DNA of 64,000 nt from Spinacia oleracea (Eukaryota > Streptophyta > Magnoliopsida > Caryophyllales > Amaranthaceae). Position 1 is the stretch's first letter; each line of letters begins with the position of its first letter. Location of the stretch: assembly GCF_020520425.1 (NCBI RefSeq), contig NC_079487.1:47437219-47501218 (forward strand). Reading direction: 5' to 3'. Positions 1 through 10,749 of the stretch are shown piece by piece. Below the pieces are notes generated by a model. It ran no database searches and was not told the origin of the DNA. It worked only from the letters and a program-made list of their open reading frames with translations. A program made the position numbers and the translations under genes.

Positions 1-3000
1 TTCAGTGCCAAAGTAGGAGCCATCGAGTCCAAAATGAATCCCATGGCAAGGTATATAATGATCAAATGTGGGCGCTTCTTGGGCACCACTCTGCCGCCGC
101 CTACAGAATCTCCTTTCAAGACTCAAGGAAAGAATAATTGCTTTGGTCTGGGATACAAGCCAACTAAGCATGAAAACAAGCAACAAGAGGCCAAGCTAAG
201 GGCCCGTCGAGCCGGTAATGACCAATTCAAAATACCTCCCCATCAGTGCACACTCAATGGACAATTCATGAAAGAAGGAGAGGATGACCTATACTTTGAC
301 TTTCCAGAGAATTTCTATGACGTTTCAAAAGGGATCCTCTACCCTGGGTTCAAAATCTTTTAAGACTGCCACTACCTCGAAGATGCCCCTCCAATACAAA
401 ACAAGGTTGCCCCTGAATGCCTTGATTCATCAGCTTTTGGTCTCTTGTTCGGCCAAGAAATAGCACCAATCATCTCTGAAGATACTATGGTCCAAATGAT
501 CACTCAAATCGAAGATTTTGACCAGTCTAAGCTTATTGCTCCTAGTGAGAAGGTGGTCAACGGCTGGAGGAAGTCCCTCAAGATTACTGCTCCAACTGGC
601 AAAATGTACAAGATTACTGTGGGCGAAGGATCTATGATGAGCGAGTCCGAGTCAAAGGATGAGTCTGGATCTGAGTCTAAAGATGAGTCTAAGAGTCTAG
701 GGCTAGAGTCTTGCATCAATCAAGAGCCTCTAAAGATCGAACTTCAAGTTAAAGTTGTGGATGTAATGATTGCTAATTTCAATAATACTTCAATTTCCTA
801 GCTCCTCCTCTTCAAGTCCAAATTCAAAACACATTCCTAATCCAAACAAGTTTGCTTCTCAAGAAACTGACCTTGAAATTTCAAAAGCTATCGAAAATCA
901 TGAAAACAGGACGCCCATAATTGAGGGAACAGAAAAAGTTAACCTTTCTAATAGCAGTGATCCAAAACTAGTTCAGATTGGTTTGACTCTATCTCAAGCA
1001 GAGTGGGATGATCTTATCAAGCTACTTTCAGAGCACATAGACGTCTTCGCATGGTCCTATCATGATATGCCAGGGGTTGATCCAAACATCGGTTAGCATA
1101 CAATTCTCCTTATTCCAGGTTCAAAACCCATAAAATAGAGACTCCATCGCATGAAACCGGATGTTTCCCTCAAAATTCAAGAAGAGGTCTCCAAGCAGAT
1201 AGAGGCCGGGTTTATTCGAGAATCCAAATATCCAGAATGGATTGCAAATTTCAACCCAGTTTCGAAGAAAGACGACAAGGTCCGAATGTGCATTGATTAC
1301 AGAGATCTTAACAAGGCTAGCCCTAAAGACGGTTTTCCACTGCCACACATCGACTTTCTAGTCGACCACACATCAAATCATGCCTTACTCTCTTTTATGG
1401 ACGGGTACGCAGGCTACAATGAGATTCCTATGGGAGAGGACGACATGGAGAAAACAACCTTCATCACTCAGTGGGGTACATATTTCTAAACAGTTATGCC
1501 GTTCGGACTAAAGAACGCGGGGGCTACATATCAAAGGACAACAACATCCATTATGAGCGACATGATTCATAGAGAAATTGAGGTATATGTCGACGACATG
1601 ATCGTCAAATCCAAGGAACGACATGAGCATACAAAAACACTTTGAAAATTCTTCAATAGGCTCAAGCAATACAATATGAGGCTCAATCCTCATAAACGTG
1701 CATTCGGGGTAACATCAGACAAGTTACTCGGGTACGTCATCAGTGCTCGGGGCATAGAGGCTGATCCTTCAAAAATCAAGGTCATTCTAGACATGAAATC
1801 GCCAGCGAATGAAAAAGAGATTCGGGGTTTCCTTGGCAAATTACAATACATCAACAGATTCATTTCAAAACTCACCATGATTTGTGAGCCAATGTTTCGA
1901 AAGCTCTGCAAGAGTGAGCCAAAGGTATGGGACGAAGACTGTCAGCATGCATTTGACACCATCAAGGGATATCTTTTAAATCCACTAGTGTTAAAGCCAG
2001 CAATGCCGGGTGTTCCACTCAGGCTTTACCTTACAAAAACTGACTCAGCAGTAGGGGCCATGCTTGCCCAAGAAATCAAAGGCAAAGAAATTGCTTGAGT
2101 ACGAGACCAGATATACTCCACTCGAAAGGCTCAACATCGCCTTGGTTTGGGCCACAAAGAAACTACGACACTACATGCTCTCCCATACAGGTGCACGTGG
2201 TCTGCAAAGCAGATCCTCTCAAATACCTATTCCAAAACTCGATTCTCAATGGACGGCTGTCCAGATGGTTGGTTATGTTGGCTGAATTCGACCTCAAATA
2301 CATTCCTCAAAAATCTATCAAGGGTTCAACGGTCTCAAATTTCCTAGTCGAATGTCCTATCGAGGTAGAAGAGGAGAATTATGACCTAGATGAGCAAATT
2401 CTAATGACAAGCGACGACAGTTGGTCGCTGCACTTTGACGGTGCCTCTAACCAAAGCGGATGTGGTGTCGGGGTAATCTTAGTAGCTCCTGGCGGCACTC
2501 ACACTCCCATCTCAGCAATATTACAATTCAATGTTACAAACAATGCGGCCGAATATGAAGCATGCATTATGGGCCAGGAAGCCGCCATAGCATTGGTTGT
2601 CCAGAAACTTAGAGTATATGGGGACTCTTCCCTAATCATCAATCAGATTTCCGGCAAATGGAAAGTTCGAAGCGAAAGCTTTGCCCTGTACCAGTCCTAT
2701 CTCGAGAAGCTGTCTGAGCAAGTGGAAGAGCTTCGTTACACATACCTCCCAAGAGAGGAGAATCAGTTCCCCGACGCACTGGAAAAACTGGCATCAATGA
2801 TCAACATTCCAAATGGCATGGCCGAAATGACCCTTATAATTGAAACACGTCAAGAAGCAGCGTATGTCCATGCTATTGACGACGTCGAGCCTGACAAAGA
2901 TGACCCTTGGTTTACAGACATTTAAAGGTATCTACAAAATTCCGAATATCCACCGCATTTTTCAAGCAAAAGTCAAAGGGATTTACGTCTACAATCAGCC

Positions 3001-4205
3001 AACTTCGTCCTAAAAGGCGGCATTCTATACAAGAGGTCCCCTAACGGCCCCAATCTCCGATGTGTTGACAAGCACGAAGCACAAAAGGTCATGGACATCG
3101 TGGATGCTGGGGTCTGTGGTACTCACATGAATGGGAAGATGCTGGTTCTCAAAGTCATTAGGGCTCGGTATTACTGGACCACCCTCGAGTGGGACTGCTA
3201 TTTCGTCGTCAAGAAATGGCCTATCAGCCAAAAGTGGGTGAACCTGAAGCACATTCCCCCATCCTTTCTATATTCACAATCATCACCATGGCCATTCTCA
3301 GATTGGGGTATCGACGTCATTGGCAAAGTCACTCCAACAGGCACCGGGGGTCATGAATTCATACTGGTTGCAATCAATTATTTCACTAAGTGGGTCGAAG
3401 CCAGGTCGTTCAAAATATTGGGTTCCAAGAAGTAGCCCAATTCATACAAGAAAACATCATATGCAGATACGGCGTTCCTCACGAGTTCATTAGTGACCAG
3501 GGAACCCATTTCCAAGGCGAGTGTGAAGATCTATTCACCGAGTAAAAAATTCAACATCACCGCTCTTCGCCTTATCGTCCACATACCAATGGGGCAGTCA
3601 AAGAAACCAACAACAATGTCAAAACCATTATCATGAGGATGACAACAAATTACAAAGACTGGCCCTAGAAACTGCACTTCGCATTGTGGGGATATCGAAC
3701 TTCAATTCGCACTTCAACTGGCACAACTCCATTTTCATTGGTCTATGGAATGGAAGCGATACAACCTATTGAGCTGGAAATACCTTCTCTAAGGATAGTC
3801 CTTGAAAGAAAAATCCCAGAAGCTGCATGGGTACAATCAAAGATACGACGAGCTAGTCATGCTCGATGAGCGACGGCTTCAAGCCGCTCACATGTACAAG
3901 TCTATCAGCGCCGAGTGGCCAGACATTTCAACAAAAGGGTCAGAACCCGAAACATGAAGGAAGGCCAGCTCGTCATGAAAGCCCTTCGCAAGAGTGTCAT
4001 GGACCCGAGGGGAAAATTCAGACCCAATTGGGTCGGGCCATACATTGTCAAGAAAATCCTTTCCGGAGGAGCAGTCGAATTAACAGATGTCGATGGGACT
4101 GAGTTCCGTTCTTTTGACGAACCTGGATCGGCTCAAGAAGTTTTATGTCTGAATTCGAAATTCAAAATTCAAAATTCAAAATTTAAAATTCAAAAAGTTA
4201 TGTAA
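1..4205 (+). pseudogene. Broken pol of Tat-type element 1 (linker, RT, RNase H, aRNH, integrase)
   Basis: Domains in order: a protease-RT linker (1-1100), RT (about 1150-1960, with IDYRDLNKASPKD, MPFGLKNAGATYQR and YVDDM near 1585), the connection/first RNase H (1980-2350), an archaeal-type second RNase H (2410-2800, starting LHFDGASNQSGCGVG), and integrase (about 3000-4150, with WGIDVIG, the SDQGTHF-like region and a C-terminal part ending in the KFRPNWVGPYIVKKI region). In-frame stops lie at 361, 799, 1486, 1643, 2923, 3433, 3543 and 3667, and the reading frame changes near 770, 2095 and 3680. Known role: reverse transcription and integration of the element. The first RNase H is the most eroded part. 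The upstream gag is not in the window. Confidence 0.85.
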
Positions 4206-4797
4206 GTTAGAACTACGTTCGACCTGATTCCTTAACGGGACACGTAGCAACCTCATTCCGAGGCCCGGCCACCTTAATACAAAAAAAATTCAAAGTTTCC
4301 TCAATTAAGGGCATCCTAAATATCAAATCTATTTCAAAATTCAATTGTTGTTGTTCTTATTCCAAATGTGCAAAGCATGTTCAAGTGGAATCTGGCATAA
4401 TCTTCAAAGCTAATTCGATTATAAAGTTGGAATCAAGTGAAGCAAAGTTCAAAGCCTTTCCACTTCCACTAAGCACACTTCCTAAACACATTTTCTAAAC
4501 ACACTCTTAAACACATTTCCTACAAATACCATTTTAAAACACATCAAGCCTACAAAGATATGGGGTTGGGCGACTATGCTCTTGAGTCTTGGCACCTTGA
4601 GTATTATCCCCTTGCCCTTCTTGCAATCATTCATCAATCTTTCCCTTGCCCAAGCGGCGGGAGAATGACCCAGCTAATCTTCCAAGATGGGAGGACGACG
4701 AACCTCCTTTGGACTTAGAACGGCCAAGCACTGAACCGACCACACTCCCGTCACCTTCTTCATAATCAATTGATGCAGGGCCTCTAGCTCTAGAACC
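4206..4797. other. Non-coding spacer after pol of element 1
   Basis: No gene is seen. The start is a short attcaaa-type simple repeat (about 4155-4200), followed by AT-rich DNA with no long reading frame that matches a family I recognise. It separates the end of integrase from the 3' end of the antisense DUF7745-like gene. Confidence 0.5.
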
Positions 4798-5998
4798 TCA
4801 GGCTCCCACGGATCCGGAGAGTGAAATGTCCCTTTGGCTTGGATCTTTCATCCATACAATATACCCCGCAGACAGAGTAACAGGCTCAGGTGGGAATGTA
4901 ATGTTCAAGAATGGTTTGGCAACCCAATACCGCCTCCAAATTTTAAGGCGATCAGCGTTCAGTACAACAGTTTTCAGATGCTTCTCAACACAATCCGGGA
5001 TTTCCTGCCTTAAGCCATATTGTCTCATCACTCGAGCAGGAGAGTAGAAGACTAACATTGAAAGGCTAGACACCCTAAAAATAGCAGAACCAAGTGCATA
5101 TCTCATAGCAGCAATTCCCCACCATGGAATTACCCACCTGATATACGATCCAATCTCCGAGAGTGCGCAACGCCACTCATCCAGTGAAAGCAGGACTTAC
5201 ATCATGGGCCGCACCGTGAATCCCTTCCTATTATAGCTTGCCATGTTCTCTGGTGGTGCCACTAACATGAGTCTCTCCATAAGCCAGACCTTGGGGAAAA
5301 TTTAAAAATGCAACTCAAAATTCAATGTTCTAAATACAAGTACAAATTTCAACATACAAGAAACTCCAGATTCTTACTTGGAGTAGCACCGGACTTCCCG
5401 ATGGCATAGAAGAGGGGTCCGACTTCAGCATATCAAGGCCCAACAATGTCTCGCCAATCACAAGCGGCATTGGGTCCCTAGCATAAGCAAACTGCTCCAC
5501 AATCTCTATTAGGGAGGCATCGCCATTGCCAAACCCCTGCTTCGAAAAGAGGAAGCGAGCAAAGATACAAAAACTCAAAGCCCTCATGCGATAGACCTTG
5601 GGGATATCAAGACCAGCAAAATAGGTGATGAAGAGGGACAAATCCACCCCTCGGGCATATACAACAGCACTCAAAAGTGGGGGCTTCAGGCGCAAATACC
5701 TCTCAAAATTCAAGAAAAAGTGTTCCTCAACACTAGGCATACAAGGCTCTATCATAAGGGGCCAACCCAATATGGCACTAAATTCTTTAGGGAGGGTACA
5801 TACCTCGTTGTTACCAAAGCGGAAAACATGGTGAATTGGATCCCAAGCCTCCAAAGCAGCATGGATGAAGTGCATATCAAGTTTCACAATCCAGAAGTAG
5901 ACGAGCAACCCGAGATGCATGCCATCTAGCTCCCTTTTCTCAAGTTTGCCTAGCGAACCAAGCCAAGAGTTCAAGGCATTTTCAAAAGACACAACCAT
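4798..5998 (-). pseudogene. Antisense accessory gene of element 1, DUF7745-like
   Basis: It reads on the minus strand from an ATG at 5998 and encodes about 210 residues before a plausible donor (gtaagaat, near 5371). An intron of about 70 bp follows, with an acceptor near 5299. A second exon begins VWLMERLMLVAPP, then WVIPWWGIAAMRY and FYSPARVMRQYGLRQEIP, and ends at 4798. The order of motifs (coiled start, FGNNEVCTLPKEFSAILGWP, WLMERL, PWWGI, SPARVMRQYG) resembles the plant transposon-associated family I recall as DUF7745. Function is unknown. One in-frame stop follows VRPMM near 5207, so this copy is probably dead. A minus-strand TATA-like box lies about 80 bp upstream of the ATG. Exon limits are by eye. 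Confidence 0.6.
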
Positions 5999-6078
5999 TT
6001 GCTTCCTTTTTGTGAAGAAGTAGAGGGTGAAGAAAAGCAGGGAAGGATTGGTGCAAGAAAAATGATCCGGATCGCTCC

Positions 6079-6088
6079 CTATTTATAC
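6079..6088 (-). promoter_or_regulatory. TATA-like box for the antisense DUF7745-like gene
   Basis: The minus strand reads tataaatag here, about 80 bp upstream of the ATG at 5998. A GC-rich near-palindrome (ctgcgcctggcgcag on the minus strand, plus 6147-6161) lies about 65 bp further upstream. The placement suits a core promoter facing against the retrotransposon. Confidence 0.45.
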
Positions 6089-6450
6089 AAAAACCAGCAC
6101 TTAAGGTGGTACTCGAAAGTACCTCCTGCGCTGGACGTCAAAGCCTGCGCCAGGCGCAGAGCCTGCAAGAAGGACTAGCCCAACGTCCTAGCTACTTTAT
6201 TACATCAAGTACGCACTCTTCATGGCATTGTACAACAAAATCGATCAGTCCCAATGATTTATGCCGAATATTCCAGAAGTCGCAAGCCGCGCAATTTCAA
6301 GCAGTTCGAATCAGCATCTGGGTCAATTTCGGGTCAATTTGTTCAAAATTCAAAGCTTTCTAGTCTTAGATCAGCGTCCTAAGTCAAGTCAGCATGTGCA
6401 TAAGAAAAAGTTGAATATACTTTGACTTGCACTTTTTCTAACCAAAAAAC

Positions 6451-6470
6451 CTCAGTCAAAGTGGGGGCTT
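6451..6470 (+). other. Internal copy of the polypurine tract
   Basis: The 20-mer ctcagtcaaagtgggggctt is identical to the tract just before the LTR at 10729-10748, and about 30 bp upstream of each copy is also similar. No LTR start (TG) follows this copy. It is either a relic of an older 3' end or a second plus-strand priming site. Confidence 0.6.
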
Positions 6471-6762
6471 ATAGTGGGTATATACACCCGAAAAAATGGG
6501 CAATTTTTTTTATTTTACATGCATACATATAGCCACAAATTTCAATTCACACACAACGCATACGAAATTCAATTCAAAACCTTTCAAAAAACAATCATAC
6601 AAGTTCAAAATACAAAATCCAAGATTCAAATACAAAAACCATACAAAATCTAAATATTCAAACCATACAAATCCAAATACAAATACAACTACAAATATCC
6701 ATACAAAGTTCCACATACAAAAGCCCAACCAAGGAAAAGCTAGAACTCGCTACCATGCAGGA

Positions 6763-9378
6763 TCAGTCCGAGTCATCCTCAATCATAGGCTCGATCACTA
6801 GCTCCTTGTTCCTGTTTCGGCTCACATACTGCTCCAGGTCCCGATCAAGCTCCGTCTCAGGGTTAACTGACTCCTGCTCCGAGATACGGAGGGTACTAGA
6901 AACTGCCGAGGTCCTTGCTGATGGGAAGGAAACTGATAAGACTGCTAGGTCGCCATATACCGACGATGCATCTCTAGGTCCTGAACCTGGCGCATCCCTC
7001 CATCTCATACCACTGAGTCCAAGATGCTGCACCCCAGGGCTGAGAACTGCTCGCTCCTAAGTGGACGCCATGAGAAGCCATGAAAGGCATCTGACCGCCT
7101 GCACCTCCGAAAGAATACGGATGCCTACCATGCTGAGCAGAAGAAGAGGGAACATCTCCCCAACCAGCATCTGAATGCTTCGGGCGGGTCCCTGCACCAA
7201 AATCAGGGCCTCAACCTAAGCTACGCCCAGTCTGCCCTATCGAAACACCAGCTTGAGGTCCCCTATCCTCAGGTTCTTTGTGGCCTCGACGGCGCTCCTA
7301 TACAAAATTCAAAATTCAAGCATTAGACATCCATATACAAGTTTCATAAGTACAAACACCTCAGAGTTGATAAACTCACGTCTTTGTCCCGGCCAACAAG
7401 CTTATTGGTCAGGTTAATACAATGCTTCTTCAAGGAATCAATCACATTCATCCAACGACGCACTCTCACCCGAGGTGTCTGCATACAAAATTCAAGATCA
7501 ATTTTCAGATACAAATTTACAACCGATTTCAAGAAAATATAAAGGTACTTACAGCTACATAGTACTCCGGAAGGGAGTTGGTCGCCATGCGATCGGGAGG
7601 AGAATCCATCGGGACGGTAACCTCCACCTGCTCCCCATCCGAGTCCACATAGCAGAGGACTCTGTCAGGATAGGGAGCATCCTCTGGGTCGATCTCATCG
7701 GTCTACTAGCACACGTACAAAGATCCAGTTATACAAGATTCAATAATACAAGAATACAAGATTCAATATCCAAAGCTCACCGACGGCGCAAAACGAACAG
7801 GTGGAGCAAGCCTCGAAATGAGGTCTTCATAGCTGGCCCTGCTATCTACAAAATTCTCCCACGGGAGACAAATGGACTCGCCACCAGCCTCTGCATAGAC
7901 CCGGGTGACATCAGCAATCTTCGCCAGCATGGACTCTGGAGGATCCAAAGGGACAAACCTGCCTCCTGCACTGTGTTGAAGAGTCACTCGCACACCCAGA
8001 TACCACATGGGGCGATAAACCCCCGGGAACAGCACCCGCCGTCCAGACAAGTAGAAGGTTTGCATAGCCGAAGCAGGGGTGGGCGCAGCAACAAAAGGGA
8101 GCCAAACCACCTACAAGACAGACAACTCAGTCAATATACAAAGTACAAATGGGATGAGCTCCTGCACAATACGAAAATGCACCTCTCTAGAGAAAAAAAC
8201 TCTCGAAACTCTATGAAAGGTCGCCAAAGACACCCGTGTGCGCACCGCTCCTTCCCAAGAGGCAGTAAACCGGGTAAGCCGCAACTCCAAGGCGAGCAGG
8301 CGCCAAGCTAGGAAAATGCTCATACGCCCAGATCTTCAAAAAGCAAACGAGACGTCAGTCAGTCTTATGCCTACAAAATACAACATACAAACATGCAAAT
8401 AAAAAAATACAAGGAGTCCCAAATACCTCCAATACTCTCCACAAAGCAGCTATGCTCGTCGAACTCTCCTGAGTAGTCCGTGAACCATTCTTCATCTCAG
8501 ACAAGAGGTGGTCGTATGCTAAGCCACCCCAGTTGAGGCTCGAAAAAGCCCTCAAATAGCCCAAGGACGTCAAAAAGGCCACCAGTACGGGGCAATTCCT
8601 GCCAGGGGCGAGTACTCGACCTACCAGGGCCAAAAGGAAGAGCCGAACCCTCTGCTCCGCTGTCATGCCAGCCATACGGAGCCCAGTAAAAATCACCTCT
8701 ACATAAGCGGAGGAATCGCTATCTCCGATCAAGTCAACAACAGGGCCGATCCAGTCTCTGACACCCTCAGAACGCCATTTCAAGGCGGCATAAAAAACCA
8801 CCTCTCTCTCATAAAACGGGAGGCCGGTGATCATGGCAAACTCGAAAGGAGTAATAGTAATCTCCCCCCAACCCATGTGAAATGTGTTGGTGGTGTCCCA
8901 CCACCGCTCCATCAAGGCTTGTGTCCGGGCTTTGACGCCCACCTTCCCTCTAAAGCCTCTCGTAGCATCCCAGAAAGGAGCAAATCCAGTCTGGTCCCAA
9001 ATCGCCTGGGTCTCCTCGACGCCAAGAATGGTCGGAGAAATAGTCCAAAGCTCCTCCAAAGACCAAAACGTTCGCATTCCTTCCCTATAAGTCTACAAAA
9101 AAAGTGGATCAATACAAACCTATACAAGTTCAAGTAGCAAATTCAAAGCACAGTACAAGGCATACCAAACCAGCGCGTGGCCGCTGAGACAAATGAAACT
9201 CTGGGTGGAATACACGGTATGTGGATCGCCAGCCGTCCCCCTCCAAAACAGGTTTTCCTCTCGGAACCATACCAGCAGCCGGTGGATCCATTTCAGCCGC
9301 TTCGTTGTCCAAAGCATCCTCCATGGCCGCTCGACTAGTCGATTACTCGGCAAGTTTCCTCCGAGTATGACGAGGCAT
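6763..9378 (-). pseudogene. Antisense accessory gene of element 1, plant mobile domain (PMD)-like
   Basis: A multi-exon minus-strand gene. Proposed exons: 9378 to about 9170 (MPRHTRRKLAE, then GDGWRSTYRVFHPEFHLS), 9092-8428 (TFWSLEELWTISPTILGVEE, WGEITITPFEFAMITGLPF), about 8341-8150 (IWAYEHFPSLAPAR), 8113-7782, about 7715-7560, 7482-7385 and about 7300-6763. The TPFEFAMITGLP and WAYEHFP motifs match the aminotransferase-like plant mobile domain (PF10536 as I recall it), a domain shared by plant transposons and silencing factors of the MAIL1/MAIN type. There is an in-frame TAA 11 codons after the ATG, and a frame change within the third exon, so it is a broken copy. Exon borders are estimated from gt/ag sites. 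Confidence 0.65.
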
Positions 9379-9520
9379 ACTAAAACATTCAAAATACAAA
9401 ATCAACATCCAAGTCTAGGGGCTATCCTATACTAGCTCGTACAAAAATTCAAAAATACAAAAATCCCCAGTGGCCATACAAGTTTAGCCAGGGACCTTTA
9501 TTTCAAGGGAGTATTTAAAC

Positions 9521-9682
9521 TCTACACCAACGCCTAGGCTGTCCATGCCGAAACAGGTGTTCAAATTCTACACCAACGCATAGGCTATCCATGCCGAAGC
9601 AGATATTCAAATTCTACACCAACGCCTAGGCTATCCATGCCGAAGCAAGTATTCAAATTCTACAACAACACCTAGGCTATCC
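9521..9682. repeat. 46-bp tandem repeat, about 3.5 units
   Basis: Units begin at 9521, 9567, 9613 and 9659, each starting tctacaccaacgcctaggct with a few substitutions. The last is partial. The repeat lies just upstream of the start of the antisense PMD-like gene, so it would sit in that gene's promoter or 5' leader. Confidence 0.85.
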
Positions 9683-10063
9683 CAGTCTATTCTCCTACAA
9701 GACCTACCGAGGTCACCAGTGGAGTCATTATCTACAAGTGCTAAGTACGAAATTCAAAATGCAAGAGTTCAAAGTTCCAACAGTTCAAGTTCAAATAACT
9801 ACCAAACAATTCTCTTCATACAAGATACAAGAAGCCTACTGCCATACAAGTACAACATCAACAAATACAAGAACATTTCAAGTACAAAAAAAATCCATCC
9901 TACATGCAATCCTAAGGTATTTCATAAGAAAAACATGAAATACTTGGATGGATAAAGGCGGAGGCAAGGCAAGAGCAATGAAGCCAAGGGGAGAGAGCAA
10001 CCAAACTTTGAGAAAACAAGAAGGAAACAAGTGAGTGTGCTCATGCAAGAGCACGGCAGGGGT

Positions 10064-10071
10064 CTTATATA
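10064..10071 (-). promoter_or_regulatory. TATA-like box upstream of the antisense PMD-like gene
   Basis: The minus strand reads tatataag, preceded on that strand by a GC-rich stretch (gcgcccagcgcaggg). It is about 690 bp upstream of the proposed ATG at 9378, so a leader exon or a different start would be needed. Confidence 0.35.
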
Positions 10072-10728
10072 GGCAAACCCTGCGCTGGGCGCTGGCCCTT
10101 GCACCAGGCACATCCACTGCTCCTTGCGCGAAGAATCTAGGCGCGGTCATCCGTGCTGATTGCACGTACTTTGCTGCTACGATTTTCTGCACCAGGCATC
10201 AAACATCAAATCATGCTACCTTTCGAGGAATACTAGTATACATCTATTTCTCCAGCATTGACAGATAAATATCTCAAGCATACAAAGTCCCAAAAATACA
10301 AGGATTCAAGCGTTTGACTCACAGCGGACCCAAGCTCCGGAAAGTCAATCAAATTTCCAAAATTCTAAAAGTCAATAAAAAAACTCTTTTCCCCAGTAGG
10401 CATATTCTCCAGCGGGTCAAGCCTTGGACGGCACTCCGTACAAAAGCCCAACGGATTAACTCCGGGTATTCAAAATTCAAAAATTCAAGATCCAAGATTC
10501 AAAATTCAAAATTTTCGATGCCAAGCTCCGTTCTAGGTCAAGGACGAAAAAACAATACAAATGCAAAAGATCAGAGTCGTCAAAGAGCACGGAGGTAGAC
10601 TCTATCCTTTTTCCTGACACCTGTCTTCTGCAGGTACCGGCTGACAAAGAATGGTTTTGATTGCAGAGCATCTTGACTGTTCTCCGTCCCTATGCTTAAA
10701 CTTTGACTTTCCCTTTCCTAACCGAACA

Positions 10729-10748
10729 CTCAGTCAAAGTGGGGGCTT
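10729..10748 (+). other. Polypurine tract of element 1
   Basis: ctcagtcaaagtgggggctt immediately precedes the LTR start (tgtagatacc at 10750), the expected place for plus-strand priming. Confidence 0.8.
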
Positions 10749-10749
10749 C

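Noticed and set aside
7475..8311. 278-codon plus-strand frame
   Set aside because: It is the shadow of the antisense PMD-like exons; its protein has no recognisable motif and crosses their introns.
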